In this document: piece after piece, positions 33,631-47,200 of the stretch
Layout of the letters: every line of letters starts with the position of its first letter
Numbering within the stretch: the stretch's first letter is position 1
Assembly: GCF_026151205.1 (NCBI RefSeq)
Contig: NC_087077.1
Location: 11,258,983-11,322,982, forward strand
Length of the DNA: 64,000 nucleotides
From: Bolinopsis microptera
Taxonomy: Eukaryota > Ctenophora > Tentaculata > Lobata > Bolinopsidae
Direction of reading: 5' to 3'
The notes under the pieces: generated by a model
Told to the model about the DNA's origin: nothing
The model's input: the letters and a program-made list of their open reading frames with translations, nothing else
The model's database searches: none
Program-made: the position numbers and the translations under genes

Positions 33631-36600
33631 CTCCAACATTCCTCAACTCACGAGGTCATAATTCCATCATTGACCTCACTATTACCAACCAACTGGGGGC
33701 TGAACTGATCAGTAACTGGCACGTTAGTGATCTTTACTCAAACTCCGATCACAGATATATCATGTTCGACATTACTTCTGGTCCCAAAAAAGAACCAAGA
33801 CAAATACGCCTAGTCAAGAACACTGACTGGGCGAAATTTGACGAGATTCTTTACAACAATAATGATCTCCACAACACCTGCGTTAACACACCACACGACA
33901 TTGATCACAAAGTTAACACCATTAATACTGCTCTCCGAGCGGCCTTCGAGGAGGCATGTCCCATTACTTACATCTCCAGCGCTGTCAGAAAACCACCCTG
34001 GCTAACTCGAGAAGTTGAGGAAGCACAGAGGGGTATAAGACGCAAACTCATCACAGCTCGTCGAATCAAAACTGATGCTTCGTGGCTCGCTCTTAGAGAA
34101 AGCAACAAGCAATACAACAAGATCCTGTCCAACTCCCAGCGCAATGCGTGGCGGAAATTCTGCGCAGACACAGAATCGGTTAAGGAATCTGGAAGGATGA
34201 ACAAGATTCTGAAAACCTGTACTGACACCAATAACAAACTTGAAGCCGTTTATAAACCAAATGGCGAACTCACCAAAAACGCAGAGGAGACACTGGAGGT
34301 CATGACACAAACCCACTTCAAGGAGAGTGTTACTGATCCGCCAGCTCCGCCTCTCTGCCCCTTACCCATCTCCACAGACTTACTAGACAAAATCTACAGC
34401 CCTGAAAGAATCGAAAAGGCTCTCCTATCCTTCGATCCCTTGAAGGCTGCAGGACCTGACACTCTAAAACCTATCATATTCCAGAAAGCCTGGGCTCATA
34501 TCAAAGACATAACAAAAAACATTATGACAAAAAACCATGAAACGCAACACATCCCAACTTTGTGGAGGGACTCTCTTGGAATCTTTCTCCCTAAGCCTGG
34601 AAAAACCGACTACAACAAAGCTAAGTCATTTCGAACGATCACTCTTTCGCCTGTGATGTTAAAGTTGCAGGAGAAAGTGATCTTATGGCATATGCAACAT
34701 GACCTCAACATAGCTAATGATATCAACAAACGACAATTCGGCTTTAAAAAGGGCTGCTCCACAGAAGCGGCACTTCATAAAGTTACTCACACCATTGAGC
34801 GCAGAATAGCCAAGAAAGGATATGTCCTAGGTGTCTTTCTAGATATAGAGGGCGCCTTCGATAATGTCTCGTTCAAGGCTATCTCTGAAGCAGTCAAGGC
34901 TACGAAAGTGGACTTGGCTACAGCACAGTGGATCATCAACATGGTAACCAATCGATTCATCACACTAAATCATAAGGATAAGTCGAGAAGGGTACGGATC
35001 AGGCGAGGTTGCCCCCAAGGAGGCATTCTCTCTCCTTTTCTCTGGAACCTGGTAGTCGACGATCTCCTTTCCTTTACCGCAAAAGACATCCCGGGTTACC
35101 TGCAAGCCTTTGCGGATGATCTGTTGTCTCTAGCGGAAGGGGATGATTTAGACATCATCTGGGACCGAACATGCAAAACTATTAAAACGATAGAAAATTG
35201 GTGCAGAACCAAAGAGCTATCTATTAGCGCCCTTAAAACTCAGATAGTCATGTTTACCTGGAATAGTAAGTGGACTCTAAGACCTATAACAGTTGGCAAC
35301 AACATTATAGGTCTTTCCAAGTCTGCTAAATTTCTAGGAGTGACCTTGGACAGCAAACTCAACTTCAATGAACATATCATCAACACCACCAAAAAAGCCA
35401 CGGCATCCCTCATGCAATGTCGAAGAGCTGTCGGCCCCACATGGGGTATGAGCCCCAAAACATGCAAATGGATGTACACGGCTGTCATCCGTCCAATCCT
35501 ATCCTACTGCTGTAGTATATGGATCAGGGCCACTCAAACGGACTATAACGCGAAGAAACTCAAACGTGTTCAGGCATTGGCACTCAGAATGATGTCTGGT
35601 GCCATGCCAAGCACACCTTTTATCGCATTGAATCACCTCACCGACACTTCTGACATCATACTGTTCCTGCAAGGCGAAGCAGCAAAGGGTGCGGCCAGGC
35701 TACAAGCTTATGGCAGCCTCACTCTTGAAACTATCGCTTTCAGGAAGGGAACTATCAAAAATCATACCACTATCAACAAACAATTCATGGCAGACCTCAT
35801 TATCCCACCTAGAGCAACGAGAGACCTAACAACACCAACCATGATGCTGGGACGGCACTTCACCGTCACAACTCCTGGAGCCGATACCACTGAATATAGA
35901 AATTCACTTCAAAACACCATCGACAACATTACCAGTGAAACGATCACCTGCTACACTGACGGGTCACTCACAGACTCAGGATGCGGGGCTGGCTATATCA
36001 TCACAACTGACAACAATAACACCACCCTTGAAGAAAGATCATTCAAGCTCCCTGATTATTGCACTGTTTACCAAACAGAGCTCACCGCCATCATTGAAGC
36101 TTGCAAATATCTCTCTACCTATACCAACACACATATCATCATATGGTCTGACAGTCTCTCATCTATACAAGCTATCTCTGCGCTTTCAACGCGAAGTAGA
36201 ACTACAAGAGACTGTTACGACTCTCTTAATGCACTCGGATCCAACAACACGCTAGAGATACGATGGCTTGCAGCACACATCGGATTGTGGGGGAACGAAA
36301 AAGCAGATGAGCTGGCCAAGCTTGGTACAACCAGTGAATCCACTTTGAAGTGTCCAATTCCACAATCCTACATCAAGCGTCAAATCGACAACAAAGTCAA
36401 CAGACTGAATCAGGAAACTTGGTTAACTGACGGTCCCAGACACACCAAACTGACACTCGGCCACAAGCATGCCAAAATCATCAAAAACCTCAACACTACA
36501 CTCAGCAAAAACAGACAAGATTACAGAACTGCAGTTCACCTCATCACGGGTCACTGCGGCTTAAACAAACACCTTCACACCATTTGCAAATCAAACACCA

Positions 36601-37046
36601 GTGCTTGTCCTATGTGCGGCGACGGAGAGGAAACTGTCTCACACTTCCTTGGACAGTGTCCAGCTATTGCCCAAATTAGAGGTCAATATTTCCAGGACTA
36701 CTACCTCTCTGTCAATGACATATTCGACAACCAACACATCACCACAATTGTCAATTTCGCAAACCGCACCAAACGCTTAATTGTGCCGGAAGAGCTGGAT
36801 CAGACCGGGGTGACTTAAAGTATTAGCTCATATGCTGTCTCGTCTCGTTTTACTTTTCCAAACCCAGCTGGCATTTAAGCGTATCATTTTGACTCATATA
36901 TCATCTTACACCATCCTCCACCAATCACTCTGATTTCACCGGCAACCTTCCCCAAGGTTGCCACACCCCAGAGGTAGGCAGAGCATCTCAATGCTATCCT
37001 CTCGTGGGCTATCTTGGCCCAGCCTCTCTTAAAAAAAAAAAAAAAA
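33631..37046 (+). mobile_element. 5'-truncated non-LTR retrotransposon, recent insertion
   Basis: Bounded by a perfect 14-bp target-site duplication acagcctacagcaa (33617-33630 and 37047-37060) and ending in a 16-17 nt A-tail. This is the footprint of target-primed reverse transcription. The 5' end is cut inside the endonuclease domain. The open frame of over 1000 codons has no stop, so the insertion is young. RT plus RNase H plus a terminal Cys motif place it in the RNase H-bearing non-LTR clades (I/LOA-like). It sits in sense orientation in the proposed first SUN intron. Confidence 0.9.
33633..36818 (+). CDS. LINE ORF2 remainder: endonuclease tail, reverse transcriptase, RNase H
   Basis: Open from the truncation point to TGA, about 1061 residues. 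Order: C-terminal part of an AP endonuclease (SIIDLTITNQLG, WHVSD, SDHRYI); linker; reverse transcriptase with KAAGPD, RQFGFKKGCSTEAAL, motif A LDIEGAFDNVSF, motif B RRGCPQGGILSPFLWN and catalytic FADD (AFADDLLSLA); thumb; RNase H with CYTDGS, TELTAIIEA, WSDSLSSIQA and HIGLWGNEKADELA (all four acidic positions present). The C-terminal zinc-like motif is CPMCGDGEETVSHFLGQC. It lacks ORF1 and the N-terminal endonuclease half, so it cannot mobilise by itself. All RT and RNase H catalytic residues look intact. Confidence 0.88.
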   Translation, partial: PTFLNSRGHNSIIDLTITNQLGAELISNWHVSDLYSNSDHRYIMFDITSGPKKEPRQIRLVKNTDWAKFDEILYNNNDLHNTCVNTPHDIDHKVNTINTALRAAFEEACPITYISSAVRKPPWLTREVEEAQRGIRRKLITARRIKTDASWLALRESNKQYNKILSNSQRNAWRKFCADTESVKESGRMNKILKTCTDTNNKLEAVYKPNGELTKNAEETLEVMTQTHFKESVTDPPAPPLCPLPISTDLLDKIYSPERIEKALLSFDPLKAAGPDTLKPIIFQKAWAHIKDITKNIMTKNHETQHIPTLWRDSLGIFLPKPGKTDYNKAKSFRTITLSPVMLKLQEKVILWHMQHDLNIANDINKRQFGFKKGCSTEAALHKVTHTIERRIAKKGYVLGVFLDIEGAFDNVSFKAISEAVKATKVDLATAQWIINMVTNRFITLNHKDKSRRVRIRRGCPQGGILSPFLWNLVVDDLLSFTAKDIPGYLQAFADDLLSLAEGDDLDIIWDRTCKTIKTIENWCRTKELSISALKTQIVMFTWNSKWTLRPITVGNNIIGLSKSAKFLGVTLDSKLNFNEHIINTTKKATASLMQCRRAVGPTWGMSPKTCKWMYTAVIRPILSYCCSIWIRATQTDYNAKKLKRVQALALRMMSGAMPSTPFIALNHLTDTSDIILFLQGEAAKGAARLQAYGSLTLETIAFRKGTIKNHTTINKQFMADLIIPPRATRDLTTPTMMLGRHFTVTTPGADTTEYRNSLQNTIDNITSETITCYTDGSLTDSGCGAGYIITTDNNNTTLEERSFKLPDYCTVYQTELTAIIEACKYLSTYTNTHIIIWSDSLSSIQAISALSTRSRTTRDCYDSLNALGSNNTLEIRWLAAHIGLWGNEKADELAKLGTTSESTLKCPIPQSYIKRQIDNKVNRLNQETWLTDGPRHTKLTLGHKHAKIIKNLNTTLSKNRQDYRTAVHLITGHCGLNKHLHTICKSNTSACPMCGDGEETVSHFLGQCPAIAQIRGQYFQDYYLSVNDIFDNQHITTIVNFANRTKRLIVPEELDQTGVT

Positions 37047-37060
37047 ACAGCCTACAGCAA

Positions 37061-40000
37061 TTGAACTAAAGTAGTGAGATTATCGCAGTGTGATGGGCCT
37101 TACTTGAAGACTTGCTGGTTGCTTTGTCATCCAGGGACCAGGCATCCAAATTTATAATATAGAGATGATAGAAGCAAAGGAATACAGTGGGTACAGTTTG
37201 TTAAAATGTGGTTAGATATTTAAATTAATAAATTATAACCTTACCTCATTTAAACTATTAATTATATTATATGCATTAACTAGATAATTAAGAACTGATG
37301 AACCAATGAAAAAGTGAACCGGCTGAGGTTCCTTTTAAAATGAAGGAGTAATTATTCATCATTATCTCTCCAAAGTAGTCAAGTAGTAAAGTAGAGCTCA
37401 TCCCTTCCTGATCGAATTAGCAAGTTGGTGCGAGGGAACCAGTTATCATTAACCGGCCCAGATAAAGAGGTACTTAACTTTTGGAAACTACTTCATGGTC
37501 AGGTGACAAGTTCAGGTGGCGACTAGTTACGTAGTTAGTCTCCTAATACTCCTTCTCACTTAGCCATCTGTTTAACAGGGTATGGAGTACTGGAACTTAT
37601 GAAATGTATTGGGAAGAAGATGAGAACTAATGTTAGTTTAAAGTCTTGAAAGTATAGAATTCTCTAGTTGACACTAATTGTTATGTGATCGGTGATCCGA
37701 GAAATCAAGCTGTGTGTGATAAGAATCGGTGCTGGTAAGTTGTACATCAATTCGTTGGCGAGCACTCCCAGACTCCCCTTGTATAAAATTAATAAAGTTG
37801 GTACCCGATTGAACCAAATTTGATGAAGCAAATTTGGTTACGTATATTATGACGTCATGAACTGCCATTATTAGTGGTCTTGAACGAATCAAGTGTGGGT
37901 TTTACAGAAAGAAAGCCGCATGGCCGTGCTAATATTGTAACCAATCGGACGTGATGCCCACCATCTGAGGAATCTCATTTGTCAGCCACTGACTGCAATT
38001 ATCCGGTCATAATTCGAATTATCCAGAATTTAATTAGTTTACAGTTTATTGGCCAGCAGGTGATCCCCAAGATCCCCACGTCCCTAACTGCAGTGTGCCA
38101 CCACTCCAAACTTCAATCCCACAAACCACCTTCTCCACAAATGAAATAAAATATACACCGTTACCATGGTTACCGTGTATATTCTCTCTCGGTTGGGGGT
38201 GACACTTCAGTCGAGTGTTCTAGTCGTAACGTTGGCCTTCTCGCTCTCTTTCTCTCGCTCTCTCTCTGTTCACTGCACTGACTGTGTAATTACTTTTTTA
38301 TTGTCTCAGACATTTTAAAGTGGACATTGGGTATTAAATATAGTCCGGAGTGTTGTAATTATTACCTGGCACTATCTTTTGTGGGTTAAGTGCTTCACTG
38401 GAGTGGTGTCGCTCTAAGGTTTAATTTTAATTATATTCTTTTACAAGTGAAACAGTCAGCTAAACTTGTTTATGTTATATTTGGTATCAATTATTATCAG
38501 TGTTAAATTAACAAAGCTTGTTAGAATTCCACCAATGAACACTGCAAGACCCTTTTTATTGTCTTTTATTCGCTAGTTCACCGCGAGTTACAGTTTGAAT
38601 AGAGCCTTGTTTGGGAACACATCTGATCGTCCTTTTATGCATTTTTTGATTTTTCGAATTCTAAACTGATGCCACATATCAAATAACATAAAAATAGTAA
38701 GAAAAAGCCGATAGAATCGGATCTTAGTAAATATTATATCATAATTAGATCTTGGTGCAGAATTATAGATTTTAGTTCAGAGTTATATTTCTTGCACAGT
38801 AAATTGCGAATTGTTATATAGTAAAGGATGAGTGGTTTGAAGGGTAATATTAGCCTCATTACATGGAGTTGCAGGAGTCGGTAGCTGAAGATCTAACAGT
38901 GAGGTTGTTAGTGTCTTAGTGTTGAACTCTCCTCTTTCCCTTTGTGGGTTCAATTTCCTAATCATCTGCAACTTGATCTAGCTGTTGTGACCGAGCAGTT
39001 AACTCGTGTTTTTAATCGTGCATCTGTTACGGAATGTTGCTGAAATTTTTATTAAAGTGGTTAATTTTATAATTTATGATTCGCCTGAATTCACCCCGTT
39101 GACCCAATGTAAAATAGAGAACGACCTAGGACAAAAACTGTTATTTCTCCATTTTCCATCGTATCATTGGCAATAATTGATGTATTTATCTTACAATGAT
39201 CAATATTGTCGAGCTATCAGCTACTTTTGTGCTATTAATGATCAAGATGGGACGGGACTTATAACTAGTCTCAAGTTATAATTATCTATTTCTATAATAT
39301 TTTAAATGAAAACCTGAATGTACCCTCCTATCTGCAACCCCATTCGCCATAAATCGCACATTTTCACAAGACATTTTAATTTTAACACAAACTCAAAATA
39401 ATAGTTTGCCGTTATTATATTATCTATAGTACCGTTTGAATATAACACTTAGCTGCTGATTGGGCCGTAATCACATGATTAGTTGTAGCTCCCCAGTGAC
39501 CAGGGATCAAACTGTGAGTTAATTATACCTTATTTGGTATTGATAATATGTCTGACAATGAGCACTTACTGCAGTATAATATACCCCCCTGCACTGCAGC
39601 TATTTGTTTTGTTCGACAACGAATAATCGCTTGTTTTTGTCATGATTTGTAATCTGAGCGATGCACCGTTTGGACATGTTATAGACTGTGAGACTGAATT
39701 CAAATGCGCGCATTGTTTGATGACGTAACATATTAAAGCTGTGAAAAATTAGCTCTCGCAGAATTTTATATAAATAAGCGATCCAGGGGTTGCTGATCTA
39801 CATTAGATGGTTACCTGATCTGTTCAAAATGGCAAAATCTATCCACAGTTGAACCTGTTAAAATCTTATGTATTCAGTATTAACTACCCCACACCTGAAG
39901 ATATACCAGGTGTAGCCAGTCCACACCCTGGCTTCATGAAATGAAGGAATTGTTTTAATCCTAAATGAAAAGCTCGAATACCCTTATTTTTCATGTACAA

Positions 40001-41250
40001 GCCTTCAGAAACGTATCACTACCCTCACGAGAAGACTACAAAGCTTTATAAACTGTAGGGTTATTCTACACTGTAGTACCATAACCTGAATTCAGTGCAC
40101 TGAATATTGAAAACTAGTTATTTTGGCTTTGCTGATTTTATTAGCTTCAATATTGGAGCCAGTCGACTAAGCTGTGGTCCTCTAAAATGACATTTTATTG
40201 TGAATTAAACGTTAATTAATGATGGAGCAGACATTACATAAAATCCGGCATTACGTGTTTTGTCATACAATGAGAACTTTATTCGTATTTTTAGAAATGG
40301 CACCCAAAACTTTGATAATTTCATAAATTCTATACATTTCTTTAATAACCACGACAACATCTGACGTTTGAAGTGGGAAAGGGAGAAGATTAAGCCTAAA
40401 AAGGCTTAAAGGGTTATATCATCCCTTATTCGGAAACAGAAAATCATTTTCTAGGTTGAGCTTTTCATTATTCAATACCTATTACTATGTTGCGAATATC
40501 CGAATATCTCGCAGGTAGCTTTCGATTGAGCAGTTTTAATTGATTTTTGTCACAATTTTGTCACGTGCTACATCATACTTTTTTGTCTTTGCATCTCTGC
40601 TCATAATCTCTTTGTGCCTCTGTGAAGTGTGCGTGCAATTGATGTACTACATTTGTGTTCATCTTAGATATGATTCATTTTAAATTTCATCCACCAAGAA
40701 TTCAAATTGGTCTATGATAATAGTCAAAATAACTAAACCGATGTTATTCCCATTTCTGTTGAGAATTCACAGTTGAATTTTAGGAGAAGGTCACCTAGCG
40801 ATCATCCTGACAATGTCTGGTATTGTCCTGTAGTTCTTCCAAGTAGGTGACATGTGCTGTCTGCTGATAAACATTTTTATAAATATCTTTAAATATTTTA
40901 TATTTGTTTGATGCCCAGTAACAAGCAGGATTTGTTGAGACTTTAGATATTTTCGCTATGGCTGATGAAAAACGCGTTGTTCTGCTGTTTATTTTCAGTG
41001 AAACCGATTTTTTTTGTGGCATGTTTAAAGCATGAAAATTCGAACTTTAGCATAAGTTTTAACTAAATTATTTTAATTAATTAATTAAACTTGATTAATG
41101 TTAAAACATTGATCTACATTCTTTCAATAGCATAAATGCAATATACTTGTTCTGTATGATTCAAATTTCAATATCTAGACTAAGTTATCAAATTTTAATA
41201 AAATTTGAACTTGATAATGTCTCGACAATGTCTTGATAATGTCTCCTCAG
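37061..41250. other. Noncoding, proposed SUN intron 1 (3' part)
   Basis: No exon with support. Contains a CT-rich patch at about 38240-38272 and a tetrapyrimidine tract. The short open frames show no family features. Confidence 0.4.
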
Positions 41251-44200
41251 AGATCGGAATCCGGTGCTAGAAAGGATCCTACACCCACCCGCAGAGAACC
41301 CTCTGCCAGAAAGGAAGACTCCCTCAGAAGAGAAATATCTACTAGAAAAGTACCATCTGCTGTATCTCACACTAAATACTATCCTCAGTTTGTTACTCCG
41401 TCACCTCCCTGGTAATTCCCAGTTATCAGTAATTACCAGACCATTAACTAATTAGTTAACTAAATATACCTTTATTACAATTCATTTTAATCTTTATATA
41501 TAAGTCTGATCTCCAAGCTAAAGAGCCATGGCAGGGCCAGCAGGCAAAGCCGGACTATAGGTTACTTAAGTTCTAGATGAAGGGTTAGAGTACCCCTCCT
41601 TCTGGACACCCTCGGAGGGGTTAGAGGACCCCTCCTTGTGGACGCCCTCGGAGGGGTTAGAGGACCCCTCCTTGTGGACACCCTCTGAGGGGTTAGAAGA
41701 CCCCTCCTTGTGGACACCCTCGGAGGGGTTAGAGGACCCCTCCGTGTGGGCACCCTTGGAAGATAGTTCTAGAAATAGAAATGCCGTTCAGGGAAAGTGT
41801 GATAGTTTTGTTGGAGACCATGTAAAAGATCCAATTTGAGATGGTCGGGGGATATTAGAGTTCTTTAGATTTCTCTTGATGGCTTGGAAGGTGATGTTAT
41901 CGAAGGCTTCTTTGGTGTCCAGGAAAAGGCTGTGAGAGAGAGAGTTCTATCTTGCTCGTGATTTTGTAAAAAGCGGAGTAGTTCCTTTTGAATATGTGTT
42001 GGTTGTCCGTGGTGAGACCAACATCCGATTCAAAGAACCAAATGATAAGTGTCTCTAGAAGCTTCTGAAGAGTGGAGGTAAGACTGATAATAAGATAGGC
42101 TCTGAGTCTCCGACGTTAGTGTAATCTTCCTTATGGGGTTTAGCGGTAATGACTCCCGTCGCTTGGTGACAATCCATTAATATGTACTTATTTATAAATC
42201 TAAATGTAAGGATAATAGTTAGCAATTTTCATTCTATTATACTATTACCTTGTTACTATTCAATTTTTAACAATTTATAACAGCGAGTCAACCATTTGCA
42301 TTCATACATGATTTAGTGTTAGAGAATCGTCAATACTGCCAGCCGATCGTAATCTCGAATTCAGCAGTTTTGTTTCGGTAGCCTAATCACCGCCACTAAC
42401 GAGCAACGATTTGCTAAATTCAAGGACTGTACCTAGAAGATCCTCGCACAGCACAGTCTTGATTGAGCATTGGCTGATAACCATCACATGACCAGCACAC
42501 TGCCTCCTTATTGGCGGGTTGCCAGAGGTCTTTATGTCACCGGCCAGGGAGACCTGTTGGAAACAGTTGACTTTCGGCAGTTTTATCTTGCTTGTATGAC
42601 AATGCAGTACACACCTGGAAAGAAGGTGTTCAAACGGGACACCTCTCGGAATGTCCTTTATTCGCAGTCCTCCTCGCTGAGTCATCCCCCCACTAAAGGA
42701 GGCTCCCCTTTGATAGTCGAACAAAATATGACCACCTCCCCACCCAAAAAACCTGCTCTTAACCGGCGAAAGAGCAGCACCACTTTCAACGTGGCTATGA
42801 TTGCAAGCAATATGATTAGGGCTCTACGCCCGCCTAGTCTTTCGCTATTAGGGTAAAATAACGCACTGTTCATGTCATACGTGCTAAATGGAAATGTTTA
42901 CAATGCGCATGCTAAATCGATATGTTTACAATGCACGTGCTAAATTGGTGTTTACAATGCCCATTGCACGTGCACACTGCCCGCGCAATCAGTTTAAATG
43001 TGTTTATAACCACGTGATTTTAGTCTTTTGTGACTATGTGATCTTTTCTTGAAACTTCCCTTAATTTCAGTGAGAAACTAACAACACCCGGCCCGAGTAC
43101 AACTAAAACTGCGTCGAGTGATGCTAAATCAGTGAGTAATTTCTCTCTCGAACAATGTATTGAATACCGCAGAATATTGATCATCTTAAAATCTGTTTTC
43201 AATCTGCTGTGTTTACCACTGCTTGATAAAATACCCACAACAAATAATCGATGAAACTGTTTAAATAATTAACTAATTAGCAAATTAACTAATCAACAAA
43301 TTAACCAATCAAATAATTAACTAATTAGCTAATTAGCTAATTAAAATATCAGGAGAAGACGATGAAGTGCCGCTACACAAAGACACTGCTCCTGTTCCTG
43401 GTATTGGGAACGTGTGGTGTGGTGGGTCTCTCTGTCAGGGGTCATGGGAGGGTTTTACAACACGCGGGCGTCATGTCTGCTCTCAGCTATATGGTGAACT
43501 TTTAATTACTTAAATTGTTACTTTTAATAACTTATATTTTTATATTATGATATTGTAAGAAGGTACGTTGTTTAGTCGAATTTTAGTAGACATTCCTTGG
43601 ATACTGGATAGTGCGGGAGAGCCGCGCTGGTTGTTCACCTTATACTTAAATAACACATATCCAATACTTTAATACTATTTAACTAATATCACAGTGTGAC
43701 TTGTTTCACATTATAGGGAGTGGTGGCAGACCCGGAATTACAAGCCAAGATCAGCGACCTCTCCAAACAGATAGAAGATCTCCAGAAGATGGTAACGATG
43801 CTGATACCACAGCAGCAGGAGAAGATAGATCTACTGGAACAGAAACAGGATGAGCAGCGACAGGTTTAAACTTTTGTGCGCGGCTCACCAGACACAGTAG
43901 TCCTGATGTATCTTTATATCAGTCACTAGAAAGGTGTAGATACCATTAGCTCTTGGTTTGGACTTCAGTCTCCGAAAACATATTATGCCACGACGCTGCA
44001 ACTTTATTTTAAAACGTTGTTGTTTACTATTTGTGAATATAATATATTTCGATAATTCGTCATGCCGAATACTGACATTTCCAATTAAGTTATTGCTTCA
44101 GAAGCAGCTTGAACAAGAACAAAGAGATAACGAGCAGCAAGAAGCAGAGAAGAGACGAAAAGAGGAAGAAGTGAGAAGGCTCGAGGAAGAAAAGAAGAGA

Positions 44201-47200
44201 GAAGAAGAGATACAGAGGGCGCTAGAATTGGAGAAGATACAACAGTTGGAAATGCAAAAGAAGCAGCTAGAGCTGGAGATAAAAATCAAGCAGGTATGAT
44301 TAATTATTTTATTGTACTAGTACTGCACACATCATAGTAAACAACTTTTTAAAGATGTTATTCTGATATGACACAAAAATACAGGTTCCATAATGTCATT
44401 AAAATGTATTTAAATATATAATATAACAATTCGGCTGGAATCTCTCTCAAAAGCTCAAAGCTCTAATAATCTGAGCGATCGGTATCGTAATTATTTTCAT
44501 AGTTCATAGAATAATCGACACTAATTCATGTTCCGATCATAAACATATTTATATTACAAAATATTCTAGAACATCTAACATCACATCAACCTATTATCGA
44601 TGTTGGATTCTGTCCACGGTAACCCGTAACCTGGCAGACTATCATTGCCTAGTTTTTGTATGACTAGCATAGCAGTTAAAAAATTGACTAAAGCAAATGT
44701 ACATCAGAAAACCAATTCCATTACTACTTTAAACCAGTTTGACCTTTATAAGTCTATTCATGGCTTTGTATGGGTGGCCAATGATTAATTATTCCCTCTG
44801 ATTATGTAATAATAATAAAAGCTTGAGTCAGATATCTAAGTATAAAAAGTTGTCCAAACACTTTAAATCTATAATCACACAAAAGTCTGCTCGATATACG
44901 TACTGATGATGGCTCTATTCTCAGGAGGAAGAAAAGCGAAAGCAGTGGCGGGAAGAAGTGAAGCGGAGAGAAGAAGAGAAGACTAAACGGGATGAAGAAG
45001 AAGCACGAATGAATGCAGAAGAAGAGGAGAGGAAGAAAGAAGAAAAAGAAGCAGCAGAGATAGAAACAGCTGAACAAGCAGCACCAGAGACGGAGTCGGG
45101 GAATGTTTGTAGTGTTGAAAATGATGACGTATGTCAGGCTGAGACACTGAGTTCTGTTATTGAGGACACTGTGGAAGATTCCATCGCTGTAGCTAAGGCT
45201 AAGGTCAGGATTTTCGAATTTTGAAATAATGAAAAGCATTTTTTACCCGTGTTATTATTGGTAGAGGCATTTTGAATGCTCTGTAAAATTCTGCGATATT
45301 TCACACGATATTTCACACGGTTACAGTTTTTGGGACGATACAGGAACGAAAGCTTCGAATAGCTAGTGTAGTAACTAAGTTAAAATTTTACTTTCGCCAT
45401 TGTCAAAAGTTATTTCCAGGAAGAGTGGGATGAGTTGATCCGGGAATTGGAGGAGGAAAAAGTCAGACTTAAAGCTGAAATAAATAGTTGGGAAGATTAC
45501 AGGGAGAATGAGGTTAAACTTTCCCAGCAACGGAGTAGCGAGGTTCTGCAACGTCTGGTAAGTAGTAGCTATGTTACTCTGAACGCCTGTAAATATCTGA
45601 AAATATCACAGCCAGAAATAGTAACTTTTTCTGGCTATCCTATTTTCAAGTATTTTCAGTAATCTGGCTCAAACAGAGATCAGATCTTGTCATTCAATCA
45701 TCGACAATTTATTGACGTTGTGATCCACGGAATTCAAATGATTAACTTATAACGTTGTGTATTAAGTAAGAATGTATAAATTAATTTTATATATATAAAC
45801 TAAATTTATATTTCAGTAAAATCTTAATTTACCGCGCCTGTTTGCTTCCACCAAAGTCCTCAGTGAATCGGGGTTTTACTGTGCTAGGGACAACAGTGTT
45901 AAGAAAACTTCCTGTGATGCCAACAGTTTTCAACTTTAAGAACAATAGCTTTCCATAATTGGAAGATAGTTGCTGTAGATTTCTTGATACATTTTTTCGA
46001 TATTGCTCCTTTATTTTTTATATGACGAGTGCAGAGTAAGACATCGTTTTCTCGAAAAATTCAAGGCAGACTCTTTTATTTGAAATTTGAAAGTCACTAA
46101 GAATACGATTTAAAACCTTCTAATCGCTTACATTACGCAGATCTTGACAAAACCGCCAAGTTCATCTCTAATAATACCTTATATCATCTGTCCGAGGCTT
46201 GAAGTTGAATCGGTCACAGTTTGTATTCAGTACAAGACATGTCCATACTGTGAACTTCATATTATATGATTGGTACTGTCCTCTGTTTTTATTTGAACTG
46301 TATTGTGTTCCCAATCTTTACACAGGGAATGTGTTATGTGTTACAACAGTTACATAATACCAGTTGTATCTCAGCCGTCTGCTATACATCTGAATGTTTT
46401 GTAGCCGTGGGGAGTGGGCCTTTGTACATATCAATATATCTGATCCATTCTACCTTCTACAACTTGTGTCATTGTTTACCCCTCATTTACTTTTAACACA
46501 TACTTCTTACCATATGTTATATCATCGGTAGATCAATTATTGAGCGGTAGAGTGATGGAACTTTTCAGTAACCTTTCCGATCCATATTTCCATATTTCAA
46601 CCGGTTTAAATTTAATGGTTATACTTCTCCGGTGGTAATGAGTTGTCCATTATTAATTAGTTCTTCGTGATCTGGCAGCCGAAAATTAGAGCACGTAATC
46701 AATGCTCTTAATTAGCCAGTTTTTAATTGTTACTCATTTTGAATAATAATTGCTCTTATCTTTATATTGTGATTATCCGTTTTAATAAACGGAGTTTATC
46801 ACGAGGTGGAGGTTGTGCAATTTTTTTCCTACTCTTGCCGAAGGCAAAGTACGTGGAATTGATTAACCAATCAGATTGCAGCACCGACCAATGCAATCCC
46901 AGTAACGCTTTCCGGTGTCAAATTTTGGCATTGTAAAAACTAACTTTTGACACTTCCCCGCTATAATTATTAATTACATATGCTAATTTATCGGCAAGTT
47001 GGTTTAAATGAAACTCAATCTCTCCATCACAATTGCAGCTAAAAACTGTAACTCAAACTGTTGCAAATTTCTGAATTCGATCTTTGTGATACGGTTAGGA
47101 ATTGTAGAGATCTGAAATAGTGGTCTAAGCCTAATGAGGCCACCTGTTATTGTCTGGTGGTATATACATTATACATCTTAACTCATTACCCGCCCTACCA

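Noticed and set aside
37674-37892. 72-codon minus-strand frame
   Set aside because: No start context, no family features, no flanking splice or polyadenylation signals.
41562-41753. 63-codon frames on both strands made of 12-residue repeats (for example TPPRVSTRRGPL)
   Set aside because: A by-product of the 36-bp minisatellite, which is open in several frames because its unit is a multiple of three.
44098-45239. Ser/Cys/Phe-rich frames on the minus strand
   Set aside because: Antisense shadows of the Glu/Lys-rich SUN coiled-coil exons.
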